NCBI RefSeq assembly: GCF_020544405.1
Contig: NZ_CP065410.1
Span: forward strand, 3,348,001 to 3,412,000
DNA length: 64,000 nt
Reading direction: 5' to 3'
DNA from: Pseudomonas sp. IAC-BECa141
GTDB lineage: Bacteria; Pseudomonadota; Gammaproteobacteria; Pseudomonadales; Pseudomonadaceae
The notes beneath the pieces were generated by a model. The model worked only from the letters and a program-made list of their open reading frames with translations. It was not told the origin of the DNA and made no database searches. This document shows, one piece after another, positions 56,217 through 64,000 of this stretch. Numbering within the stretch: position 1 is the stretch's first letter; every line of letters starts with the position of its first letter. The position numbers and the translations under genes are program-made.

Positions 56217-57223
56217 ATTTCAGCGGGAGTCTGACCCGAGTGCTGCTCCTTGAAGACAGCAGCCAGATCGGCCATGCCCGGCGCACGGCGCAGCAACTCG
56301 CCGAGCAGCATGGCTTCGATGAGCGCGATGCCGGACGTGTTGCGCTGGTGGCAACGGAACTGGCGAGCAACGTGCTCAAGCATGCGACACACGGTGAATT
56401 GCACCTGCGCGTGTTGAAGCGCGTCGAGGGTTTCGGCCTCGAAATGCTCGCGGTCGACCGCGCCGGTGGCTTCGATCTCGATGCGTGCATGGCCGATGGT
56501 TTTTCCACGGGCGGCACTCAGGGGATCGGCCTCGGCGCGGTGTCGCGCCAGACCGAAGTGTTTGATGTGTATGCCGACGCTCGGGGCGCCGTATTGCTGG
56601 CACGGCTGTATCCGCGCAGTGATCGGCAGCCGGATCTGCGCTTCGGCGTCAGTCAGCATTCACTGCACAACGACCCGGCATGTGGAGATGTGTGGCATCT
56701 GGCGTTCAACGGGCCGGATATCAGCGCCCTGATCATCGACGGCCTGGGCCATGGCGAAGACGCCGAGCGCGCCGGCCGCGCCGGAGAAAAAGCCTTCGCC
56801 CTGAACCCCTTCGGCTCCCCGGTGCCGCTGATGGAGGACCTGCACCGGGAAATGATCGGCACCCGTGGCGGCGCGGTGGCGTTTGCGCAGTTCCATGGCC
56901 AGCGCGCCAGCCTGACCTATGCCGGTGTCGGCAACATCGGTGCCAGCCTGGTGACGGCCGACAAGTCCCGCGGACTGGCCTCGCACCCCGGAATCGTCGG
57001 CGGCCAGTACCGAAAAGCCCAGCCCTTTGACTATGCTCACGTGAACGGACATCTATTGATCATGTACAGCGATGGCTTGCAGTCCCGTTGGAATCTACAA
57101 GACTATCCCGGCCTGGTGCATCGTCATCCTGCCGTGATAGCCACCGTCCTGCACCGCGACTTCTGTCGCGGGCGCGACGATGTAACGGTGCTGGTCATTG
57201 CCCTGGAGGCCGCCCATGGCTGA
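56207..57223 (+). CDS. ATPase-domain plus SpoIIE/RsbX-like phosphatase
   Basis: A 338-residue fusion. The N-terminal half (about 15-130) is a GHKL ATPase of the anti-sigma factor type (VALVATELASNVLKHATHGEL; FSTGGTQGIGLGAVSR). The C-terminal half (145-335) is a PP2C-like SpoIIE/RsbX domain with Asp-rich metal motifs (LIIDGLGHGEDAERAG; HLLIMYSDGLQSRW; GRDDVTVLVIAL). In stressosomes RsbX removes phosphate from RsbR and RsbS and resets the system. The start is ATG 56207 or 56213, both overlapping the rsbT stop. The fused ATPase domain is an addition compared with Bacillus RsbX. Confidence 0.87.
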   Translation: MDMNFSGSLTRVLLLEDSSQIGHARRTAQQLAEQHGFDERDAGRVALVATELASNVLKHATHGELHLRVLKRVEGFGLEMLAVDRAGGFDLDACMADGFSTGGTQGIGLGAVSRQTEVFDVYADARGAVLLARLYPRSDRQPDLRFGVSQHSLHNDPACGDVWHLAFNGPDISALIIDGLGHGEDAERAGRAGEKAFALNPFGSPVPLMEDLHREMIGTRGGAVAFAQFHGQRASLTYAGVGNIGASLVTADKSRGLASHPGIVGGQYRKAQPFDYAHVNGHLLIMYSDGLQSRWNLQDYPGLVHRHPAVIATVLHRDFCRGRDDVTVLVIALEAAHG

Positions 57224-58091
57224 GTCGCCGACCTTGAACAGCGCCGAACAGGCTGCGTTGATCGCCCGGTTGCAGAGCGAAACGGCGGCACTGCGTGACG
57301 AACTCGACGAAACCAATCAGGGCGTGCTCGCCCTGTACGCCGAACTCGATACCCAGGCCGAACAACTGCGTCAGGCCTCCGACCTGAAAAGCCGCTTCCT
57401 GTCGTACATGAGCCACGAGTTCCGCACCCCGCTGGGTTCGATTCTGAGCATCAACAGCCTGTTGGCCGACGAACTCGACGGCCCACTCAGCCCGGAGCAA
57501 CACAAGCAGGTGGCGTTTGTCAGCAGCGCCGCCCGGGAACTCAGCGACATGGTCGATGACCTGCTCGATTTGGCCAAGATCGAGGCCGGACGCATCAACA
57601 TTTCTCCGGCGTGGTTCGACATGTTCGATCTGTTCGCCGCCCTGCGGGGAATGTTCCGGCCGATTGTCGACGCCACGGCGGTGGACCTGATTTTCGAAGA
57701 ACCCGTGGGCCTGCCGCGACTCTTCACGGATGACAAGAAGCTGGCGCAAATCCTGCGCAACTTCATTTCCAACTCGCTGAAGTTCACCACCCGTGGCGAA
57801 GTCCGGATCTCGGCGCGCCTCGAAGGCCAGGACAAAGTGCGATTTGCGGTCAGCGACACCGGCATCGGTATCGCCCCTGAATTGCACGGCACCTTGTTCG
57901 AAGATTTTTCACAGGTCGACTCACCGCTGCAAAAGCGCCTGCGCGGCACCGGGCTCGGCTTGTCCCTGTGCAAGCGCTTCGCCGAATTGCTCGGTGGTGA
58001 GGTCGGTGTCGAGAGTACACCGGGCGTGGGCTCAAGCTTTTTCGTGATCATTCCGTTGGCGATCGCCCAGGAGAACGTCGATGAAACATGA
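57216..58091 (+). CDS. Soluble sensor histidine kinase
   Basis: A 291-residue kinase without membrane segments. A coiled coil (residues 15-55, LIARLQSETAALRDELDETN) precedes the HisKA domain with the phosphoacceptor in FLSYMSHEFRTPLGS (His67) and a HATPase with FISNSLKFTTRGEVRIS, VSDTGIGIA and GTGLGLSLCKRFAELLGG. As part of the stressosome operon (it overlaps both neighbours), it may receive its signal from RsbT through the coiled coil and pass phosphate to the hybrid kinase encoded next. The link is inferred from gene order. Confidence 0.9.
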   Translation: MAESPTLNSAEQAALIARLQSETAALRDELDETNQGVLALYAELDTQAEQLRQASDLKSRFLSYMSHEFRTPLGSILSINSLLADELDGPLSPEQHKQVAFVSSAARELSDMVDDLLDLAKIEAGRINISPAWFDMFDLFAALRGMFRPIVDATAVDLIFEEPVGLPRLFTDDKKLAQILRNFISNSLKFTTRGEVRISARLEGQDKVRFAVSDTGIGIAPELHGTLFEDFSQVDSPLQKRLRGTGLGLSLCKRFAELLGGEVGVESTPGVGSSFFVIIPLAIAQENVDET

Positions 58092-60024
58092 CATCCGTCT
58101 GTTGATCGTCGATGACAACGTCGCCACTCGCTATGCCTTGCGCCGGCGCCTGGAGCGCCACGGTTACGAAGTGCTCGAAGCCGGCACCGGCGGCGAAGGT
58201 CTGGCGTTGATCGCCAGTGAACCGCTCGATGCGCTGATTCTCGACGTCAACCTGCCGGACATGAGCGGTTTCGACATCGTCCGTGAACTGCGCTCCGACT
58301 CTCGCACTGCCCTGCTCCCGGTGATCCATGTGTCGGCCGCGTCGATCCAGACAGGCGACATCATCACCGGCCTCGACGCCGGAGCCGATGCCTATCTGAT
58401 TCACCCGGTCGATCCCGATGTGCTGCTGGCAACGTTGCGCACCCTGCTGCGAGTACGCGACACGGAGAGTGCGTTGCGTGAAAGCGAGGCGCGTTTTCGC
58501 GAGATTTTCGTCAATGTCTCGGCTCCGATTGCGGTACTCGATGCCGAACTCAAGGTCCACGAGTGCAATCACGCCTTCTCCCAACTGATCCAGGACAACC
58601 TCGACTCCGAGGCACTCAACGAGTGTTTCGCTGACGATCAAGGTGCGATCCTTCGCGAGTTGCGCCTGCGTCTGGTGGACGGCGAGCGCTGGAAAGGCAC
58701 GCTGAACATGCGCGTGCAGGGCGAGATCCGCGAGACCGAGTGGCAGATTTCACCCTATCGCACCCCGAAGCTGAGCCTGGTGTTCGTCGAAGACGTCACC
58801 GAGCACCGTCATCGCGAACGCTCGCACCTGGCTCAGTTGGACGACACTACCACGCAACTGGCCAAGGAAGTCGCCGACCGGGTACGCGCCGAATCGCAAC
58901 TGCTGCAAGTGCAGAAGATGGATGCGCTGGGCAAACTCACCGGCGGCATCGCCCATGACTTCAATAACCTGCTGACCGGGATCATCACCAGTCTTGAGCT
59001 GATCCAGAAACGCGTCGCCGATGCCCGTCCGGACAAGGTCCGGTTCTACGCCGAAGCGGCTCTGAACTCGGCCATGAGTGCGGCCTCGCTCACCCATCGT
59101 TTGCTGGCCTTCGCCCGGCAACAGCCGCTCGACACTCGGCCGGTGGACATCAACGAGCACGTTCGTTCGCTCGAAGAATTACTGGTGCGCACCATCGGTG
59201 AACGCATCGCCCTCAAGCTGGAGCTGACCACCAAACCGGCGATTGCACTGGTTGACCCGATCCAGCTGGAAAGCGCGGTGCTCAACCTGGTGATCAATGC
59301 CCGGGACGCGTTGCCTCAGGGCGGCAATATCTGGGTCAGCACCTACGCGGCGTACTCCCACGGTGATCCGAACCTCACCGACGGTTCCTACGTAGCGCTG
59401 TCGGTGCGCGATGACGGCACCGGTATCGAGCACAGTTTGATCGACAAGGTATTCGAGCCGTTTTTCACCACCAAACCGCTGGGCCAGGGCACCGGGCTGG
59501 GACTGTCGACGATCTACGGTTTCGCCCGCCAGTCAGGCGGCGATGCGCACATCCGCAGTGTGGCGCGGCGCGGCACCGAAGTGACGATCATGTTGCCAGC
59601 CAGCAACGACCCGACCGCCGTCGATGTGCCCATCCCGACGATTGATGCCAAAGGCAGCGGCGAACACGTGCTGATCGTCGAAGACATGCCGGGCGTGCGA
59701 CTGTTCGTCACCGAGGTACTGGAGGACGCCGGTTACCGCTGCACCCAGGCCGGCGATATCGAAACCGCGCTGGAGTGCTTGCAGAACGATCCATCGATCA
59801 ATCTGCTGCTGACCGACGTCGGCCTGCCGCGCATGAGCGGCCGCGAACTGGCGGACGTTGCCCGGGGCTGGCGCGAAGGGTTGCCGATCCTGTTCATGAC
59901 GGGTTACGCGGAAACGGCGATCAACCGCCAGGTGTTCCTCGGGGCTGGCATGGAGATGTTGGTCAAACCGTTCCACATCAGTGAATTACTGGACAAGGTG
60001 CGCCGCACGCTCGACGGCGCCTGA
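58081..60024 (+). CDS. Hybrid response regulator/histidine kinase (REC-PAS-HisKA-HATPase-REC)
   Basis: A 647-residue soluble protein with five domains: receiver 1 (residues 5-120, phosphoacceptor Asp55 in LILDVNLPDMSG), PAS (about 135-245, RFREIFVNVSAPIAVLDAEL), HisKA with His in GGIAHDFNNLLTGI near 290, HATPase (VINARDALPQGGN; GQGTGLGLSTIYGFA), and receiver 2 (about 530-645, LLLTDVGLPRMSGREL). It is likely the output hub of the stressosome operon, taking phosphate from the preceding kinase on receiver 1. No DNA-binding or enzymatic output domain is present, so the final target lies elsewhere. It starts inside the end of the preceding gene. Confidence 0.92.
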   Translation: MKHDIRLLIVDDNVATRYALRRRLERHGYEVLEAGTGGEGLALIASEPLDALILDVNLPDMSGFDIVRELRSDSRTALLPVIHVSAASIQTGDIITGLDAGADAYLIHPVDPDVLLATLRTLLRVRDTESALRESEARFREIFVNVSAPIAVLDAELKVHECNHAFSQLIQDNLDSEALNECFADDQGAILRELRLRLVDGERWKGTLNMRVQGEIRETEWQISPYRTPKLSLVFVEDVTEHRHRERSHLAQLDDTTTQLAKEVADRVRAESQLLQVQKMDALGKLTGGIAHDFNNLLTGIITSLELIQKRVADARPDKVRFYAEAALNSAMSAASLTHRLLAFARQQPLDTRPVDINEHVRSLEELLVRTIGERIALKLELTTKPAIALVDPIQLESAVLNLVINARDALPQGGNIWVSTYAAYSHGDPNLTDGSYVALSVRDDGTGIEHSLIDKVFEPFFTTKPLGQGTGLGLSTIYGFARQSGGDAHIRSVARRGTEVTIMLPASNDPTAVDVPIPTIDAKGSGEHVLIVEDMPGVRLFVTEVLEDAGYRCTQAGDIETALECLQNDPSINLLLTDVGLPRMSGRELADVARGWREGLPILFMTGYAETAINRQVFLGAGMEMLVKPFHISELLDKVRRTLDGA

Positions 60025-60033
60025 TACGCCGCC

Positions 60034-60121
60034 ATCGCGGGCAAGCCCGCTTCCACAGTCTTATTGCCGTACACACATTCGTGAACACATCAGACTCAGT
60101 GGGGGCGGGCTTGCCCGCGAT
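60034..60121. repeat. Intergenic REPIN
   Basis: Two inverted REP arms, with ATCGCGGGCAAGCCCGC at the left end (from 60034) and GCGGGCTTGCCCGCGAT at the right end (to 60121), about 25 bases each with one mismatch near CCACAG/CAGTGG. They enclose a 38-base spacer. It lies between two converging genes and belongs to a different REP type from the one inside cobN. Confidence 0.88.
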
Positions 60122-60143
60122 GAGGCCGGCCCAGGCGACGCCG

Positions 60144-62777
60144 TTATCGTCTCAAGGCCCGGGCAAGAAACGGCGCAGTCCGGCTCTTCTTGCTCGCCGC
60201 CACTTTCTGCGGCGTCCCGGCCACGACGATCTTGCCGCCCTGATCCCCCGCTCCCGGTCCGATGTCGATCACCCAGTCGCTCTGCGCCACCACGCGCATT
60301 TCATGCTCGACCACGATCACCGTATGCCCCGCCGTCACCAGCGTATCCAGCTGCTCGAGCAAGCGGTCGACATCCCGAGGGTGCAAACCGGTGGTGGGTT
60401 CATCCAGCACGTACAACGTCGCGCCGCGCTGATTGCGCTGCAGCTCCGTGGCCAGTTTGATCCGCTGGGCTTCGCCGCCGGACAGCTCGGTCGCCGGTTG
60501 CCCGAGGCGCAAGTAACCGAGGCCGATATCGCGCAGCACCTCCAGCGAACGGCGAATTGCCGGTTGCTCGGCAAACACCGTCACCGCCTCGTCCACCGTC
60601 AGCTGCAATACCTGCGCGATGCTCAATCCCTGCCAGAGGATGGCCAGGGTCTCGGGGTTGTAACGCGCGCCATGACAGGTCGGGCACGGCGCATAAACGC
60701 TGGGCATGAACAGCAATTCGACACTGACAAACCCCTCGCCTTCACAGGTCGGGCAGCGCCCCTTGGCGACGTTGAAGGAAAACTGCCCGGCGTCATATCC
60801 CGCCGCTTTCGCCTCGTCGGTCGCGGCGAACAACTTGCGTACGTTGTCGAACAACCCGGTGTAGGTCGCCAGATTCGAACGCGGAGTACGACCGATCGGT
60901 TTCTGATCGACCTGCACCAGACGCCTGATCGACTCCAGCCCGGCGCTGACCTGGCCGGTGCTGGCTGTCGGGGTCTCATCCTCCAGATTGAGTTCTTCCG
61001 GCTCGGCGTCACTGACACTGCGCCCGAGTTGCGCGCCGACCAGTTCCAGCAGTGCTTGACTGACCAGGCTCGACTTGCCGGAACCGGAGACACCGGTGAC
61101 CGAGGTGAAACAGCCCAGCGGAAATTCGGCGCTGAGGTTATTCAGGTTGTTGCGGGTGACGCCGTCGAGCTTCAGCCAGCCCGACGGTTTGCGCGCGGTG
61201 CGGGTCGGCCGTTGCTGTTCGGCAAACAGGTAGGCGCGGGTCTGCGAGTGTTCGACCGCCGCCAGCCCCGGTGGCGGGCCGCTGTAGAGAATCTGCCCGC
61301 CCTTTTCGCCCGCTGCCGGGCCGACATCGATCAGCCAGTCGGCGCGGCGCATGGTGTCCAGATCGTGTTCGACCACAAACACACTGTTGCCGTCGGCCTT
61401 CAGACGCTGCAAAGCCTCGAACAGCGCCTCGCCGTCAGCCGGGTGCAGGCCGGCGGACGGTTCGTCGAGCACGTAGATCACACCGAACAATTGCGAACCC
61501 AGTTGGGTGGCCAGCCGCAGACGTTGCAACTCGCCGGACGACAGCGTCGGCGTGCTGCGCTCCAGGGCCAGATAACCGAGGCCGAGATCGGTCAGGGTGC
61601 TGACCCGGTCCAGCAAGTCCTCGGCAATGCGCTGCGCGGCCAGGCGCTTCTCCAGCGACAGGTTCGGCGTATGGCGCACGTCCGGCGCGTTGGCGTGGCC
61701 GCTGGCGCCATGGGCCACGCGCTGCTGGCGGGCTTCGCGGGTCTGGCGGTGAGTCAGGGTTTCACCGGTTTCATCGGCGTGCTCCAGCCAGCTCGCATCC
61801 GCCACCGGCTTCAAGACTTCGGCGACTTGCAACAGTGGCATCCGCGACAACTCGCCGATGTCATACCCGGCAAACGTCACCGACAGCGCCTCTCGCTTGA
61901 GGCGCTTGCCGTCGCACAACGGGCACAGGCTGCCGAGCATGAATTGCGACACGCGCTTCTTCATCAACGCGCTTTGTGAATGAGTGAAGGTGTGCAGGAT
62001 GTAGCGCCGTGCGCCGGTGAAGGTGCCTTGATAACTGGGCTCCATCTTGCGCTGGAGGGCGACGCGGGTTTCTTCCGGTGTCAGCCCGGCGTACACCGGA
62101 ACCGTCGGTGCTTCCTCGGTGAAAAGGATCCAGTCGCGCTGCTTTTTCGGCAGTTTGCGCCATGGAATATCGACGTCGATGCCCATGGTCACCAGGATGT
62201 CGCGCAGGTTCTGTCCCTGCCAGGCCAGCGGCCAGGCGGCCACGGCGCGCTGGCGAATGGTCAGTTCCGGATCGGGCACCATCAGCGCCTCGGTCACCTC
62301 GTAAACCCGCCCCAGTCCATGGCACTCGGGGCACGCGCCTTGTGGCGTGTTCGGTGAAAAATCCTCGGCATACAACATCGGCTGATCCGGCGGGTAGCTG
62401 CCGGCGCGCGAGTAAAGCATGCGGATCAGGCTCGACAGCGTGGTCACGCTGCCGACTGACGAGCGCGTACTCGGCGTGCCGCGTTGTTGCTGCAGGGCCA
62501 CGGCCGGCGGCAGGCCTTCAATGGAGTCGACGTCCGGCACGCCGACCTGATCGATCAGCCTGCGCGCATAGGGCGCCACCGATTCGAAATAGCGCCGCTG
62601 TGCTTCGGCATACAGCGTTGAAAACGCCAGCGACGACTTGCCCGAACCCGACACACCGGTAAACACCACCAGCGCATCACGGGGAATATCGACATCAACG
62701 TTCTTCAGGTTGTGTTCACGGGCGCCGCGCACGCGAACCATGCCGGCGGCGGAATTGGAGCTGCGCTTGGAGGTCAT
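60144..62777 (-). CDS. uvrA2: UvrA-like excinuclease ABC subunit (UvrA2 type)
   Basis: An 877-residue tandem ABC ATPase of the UvrA family, shorter than housekeeping UvrA (about 940). Walker [11 protein letters not shown] occurs at residues 41-50 and again near 555, with signatures [12 protein letters not shown] and [12 protein letters not shown], and Walker [15 protein letters not shown] and [13 protein letters not shown]. Zinc-finger cysteines are present ([24 protein letters not shown]). UvrA2 proteins bind damaged DNA and are linked to resistance against DNA-binding drugs. The ATG at 62777 (MTSKRSSNS) was chosen; the frame extends 65 codons upstream without family sequence, into the kinase gene, which ends 29 bases before it. 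Confidence 0.92.
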   Translation of the reverse strand: MTSKRSSNSAAGMVRVRGAREHNLKNVDVDIPRDALVVFTGVSGSGKSSLAFSTLYAEAQRRYFESVAPYARRLIDQVGVPDVDSIEGLPPAVALQQQRGTPSTRSSVGSVTTLSSLIRMLYSRAGSYPPDQPMLYAEDFSPNTPQGACPECHGLGRVYEVTEALMVPDPELTIRQRAVAAWPLAWQGQNLRDILVTMGIDVDIPWRKLPKKQRDWILFTEEAPTVPVYAGLTPEETRVALQRKMEPSYQGTFTGARRYILHTFTHSQSALMKKRVSQFMLGSLCPLCDGKRLKREALSVTFAGYDIGELSRMPLLQVAEVLKPVADASWLEHADETGETLTHRQTREARQQRVAHGASGHANAPDVRHTPNLSLEKRLAAQRIAEDLLDRVSTLTDLGLGYLALERSTPTLSSGELQRLRLATQLGSQLFGVIYVLDEPSAGLHPADGEALFEALQRLKADGNSVFVVEHDLDTMRRADWLIDVGPAAGEKGGQILYSGPPPGLAAVEHSQTRAYLFAEQQRPTRTARKPSGWLKLDGVTRNNLNNLSAEFPLGCFTSVTGVSGSGKSSLVSQALLELVGAQLGRSVSDAEPEELNLEDETPTASTGQVSAGLESIRRLVQVDQKPIGRTPRSNLATYTGLFDNVRKLFAATDEAKAAGYDAGQFSFNVAKGRCPTCEGEGFVSVELLFMPSVYAPCPTCHGARYNPETLAILWQGLSIAQVLQLTVDEAVTVFAEQPAIRRSLEVLRDIGLGYLRLGQPATELSGGEAQRIKLATELQRNQRGATLYVLDEPTTGLHPRDVDRLLEQLDTLVTAGHTVIVVEHEMRVVAQSDWVIDIGPGAGDQGGKIVVAGTPQKVAASKKSRTAPFLARALRR

Positions 62778-62806
62778 TGGCCAGCCTTGATCAAGGGATT
62801 CGAAGC

Positions 62807-64000
62807 TCAGGCACTGAGCACGGTTCGGATCATCTGCAACAGCGCTTCGGGGCCGTAAGGCTTGCCGAGCAGATGGGTATCGGGGCTGAGCTGGTGATTG
62901 CGCGAAATAATGTCGCGGGTGTGGCCCGAGGTGAACAGCACCGCCACCGGTGGCATCTGCACCTTGGCCCACGCCGCCAGATCGGAGCTCTTGATCAGGC
63001 CGGGCATGACCACGTCGGTGAAGATCAGGTCGACCCGAGCGCCTTCCATCAGCATCTGCATGGCCGCATCGCCATTGCCGGCGATCAGCACGCGGTAGCC
63101 TTCTTCACGCAACAGCTCGACGGCGGAGTTGCGTACCGCTTCGTTGTCCTCGACCACCAGGATCGTCTCGTTGCCACCCGTGAGGCGTTTCTCCACGCTG
63201 GGCGCCGCATGATCTACCGGTCGCACGCTGCGCGGAAAGTACAACTGCACTCGCGTACCCTGGCCCACCTGGCTGTCGATCTCGACATGGCCGCCGCTCT
63301 GTTTGACGAAACCGAACACCATGCTCAAGCCGAGACCGGTGCCCTGGCCGTCGGCCTTGGTGGTGAAAAACGGTTCGAACACCTGCTCGAGCATGTGCGG
63401 CGCAATGCCGACGCCGCTGTCACTGACCGAGACCCGGACGAAATCCCCCGGCACGATGCCCTTGCCCGAACAGAACGCCTGATCCAGCGAGAGGTTGGCG
63501 GCGCCGAGCACAATTGTGCCCTCGCCCTTCATGGCGTCGCGGGCATTGATCGCCAGATTGAGAATGGCGTTTTCCAGTTGATTGCGATCGACGTTGATGT
63601 GCCACGGTTCGTCCGGCAACTGCACGTCGATCTGAATGATTTCGCCCAACGCCCGTTGCAGCAACTCACCGACGCCTTCAAAGATCTGCCGGGGATTGCA
63701 CACCGCCGGCGACAGTGGCTGGCGGCGGGCGAACGCGAGCAGTTGCGAGGACAGCTTGGCACCGCGCTCGACCGCCGCCAGCGAGGCGCTGACCCGACGC
63801 TGCACGTTGGCGTTGTTCGGCTCGTGACGAGCCAGCAGGTGCAAGTTGCCGGCAATCACTTGCAGCAGATTGTTGAAGTCATGGGCCACGCCGCCGGTGA
63901 GGCCGCCGATGGCTTCGAGTTTCTGTGACTGTCGCAGTCGCTCTTCGGCGGCGAGGCGCGCTTCGACTTCATTTGCCACACGCTGCTCGAGATTGCGGGT
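62807..64000 (-). CDS. Hybrid histidine kinase, C-terminal part (cut by the window edge)
   Basis: About 397 codons are visible and the frame stays open to the end of the window, so the N-terminal sensor part is missing. Seen in order: a coiled coil (EVEARLAAEERLRQSQKLEA), HisKA with GGVAHDFNNLLQVIAG, HATPase (LAINARDAMKGEG; GQGTGLGLSMVFGFVKQSGG), and a C-terminal receiver (ILVVEDNEAVRNSAV; LIFTDVVMPGL; LGKPYGPEAL). This is the common PAS-kinase-receiver layout of pseudomonads, but the sensor cannot be stated. It ends 29 bases before the uvrA2 start on the same strand. Confidence 0.9.
   Translation of the reverse strand, partial: TRNLEQRVANEVEARLAAEERLRQSQKLEAIGGLTGGVAHDFNNLLQVIAGNLHLLARHEPNNANVQRRVSASLAAVERGAKLSSQLLAFARRQPLSPAVCNPRQIFEGVGELLQRALGEIIQIDVQLPDEPWHINVDRNQLENAILNLAINARDAMKGEGTIVLGAANLSLDQAFCSGKGIVPGDFVRVSVSDSGVGIAPHMLEQVFEPFFTTKADGQGTGLGLSMVFGFVKQSGGHVEIDSQVGQGTRVQLYFPRSVRPVDHAAPSVEKRLTGGNETILVVEDNEAVRNSAVELLREEGYRVLIAGNGDAAMQMLMEGARVDLIFTDVVMPGLIKSSDLAAWAKVQMPPVAVLFTSGHTRDIISRNHQLSPDTHLLGKPYGPEALLQMIRTVLSA

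Overview
The window looks like a piece of a Pseudomonas chromosome, most likely of the P. fluorescens group. This rests on the high GC content with strong third-position bias, the REP/REPIN hairpins with GAGCAAGCTCGC-type and GGGCAAGCCCGC-type cores, the aerobic (cobN/cobM) cobalamin genes with CbtAB, a cobalamin-dependent metH, a CysI-DUF934 pair, a periplasmic cis/trans fatty acid isomerase, and two very large DUF6543/LRR toxins typical of plant- and soil-associated pseudomonads. No rRNA, tRNA, CRISPR array, transposase or prophage gene was seen.

Layout. 1-3.6 kb: the end of an outer-membrane-type protein, a secreted DUF4434 protein, a membrane diguanylate cyclase, and a convergent TerC-CBS membrane protein. 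3.9-7.2 kb: a MerR regulator divergent from an old-yellow-enzyme-type reductase, with a textbook MerR operator/promoter between them, then a phospholipase D-like protein. 7.3-14.2 kb (minus strand): the cobaltochelatase operon cobW-cobN-ChlI-like-VWA behind a cobalamin riboswitch; cobN carries an in-frame REPIN. 14.4-20.9 kb (plus strand): a tightly coupled operon of unknown product. It holds a 40-codon leader or peptide gene, a 2-oxoglutarate/Fe dioxygenase, an SHMT-fold PLP enzyme, a double ATP-grasp ligase broken by a one-base frameshift in a C tract, a TIM-barrel isomerase-like protein and an AzlC/AzlD amino-acid exporter. 21.0-23.4 kb: a second cobalamin riboswitch and cbtB-cbtA-cobE-cobM. 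The unknown operon therefore sits between two divergent B12-regulated operons.

23.5-31.5 kb: nfuA, an acyltransferase, cti and metH, the last a consumer of the cobalamin made by the neighbouring genes. 31.5-45.3 kb: two related toxins of about 1,600 residues on the minus strand. The first has a duplicated LRR module and no ligase domain; the second ends in a NEL-type E3 ubiquitin ligase domain. Between them lie DUF2970, a sugar-type periplasmic binding protein, a 37-residue membrane peptide, and cysI with DUF934. 45.5-53.1 kb: sohB, a histidine phosphatase, an SCP2 protein, an orphan HoxX-type CO-forming protein, a LysR regulator, a fused fatty acid hydroxylase-SRPBCC protein and an SMP-30-like protein.

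53.1-60.0 kb: small stress-type proteins (an acidic 56-residue protein, DUF465, DUF4142), then a complete stressosome-type module RsbR-RsbS-RsbT, an RsbX/SpoIIE-like phosphatase with its own ATPase domain, a soluble histidine kinase and a REC-PAS-kinase-REC hybrid, all overlapping like one operon. 60.0-64.0 kb: a REPIN, a UvrA2-type ABC protein and a hybrid histidine kinase cut by the window edge.

The strongest candidate for an undescribed system is the 14.4-20.9 kb operon. Its enzyme set points to making and exporting a hydroxylated amino acid or a small peptide, but the product cannot be read from the sequence.
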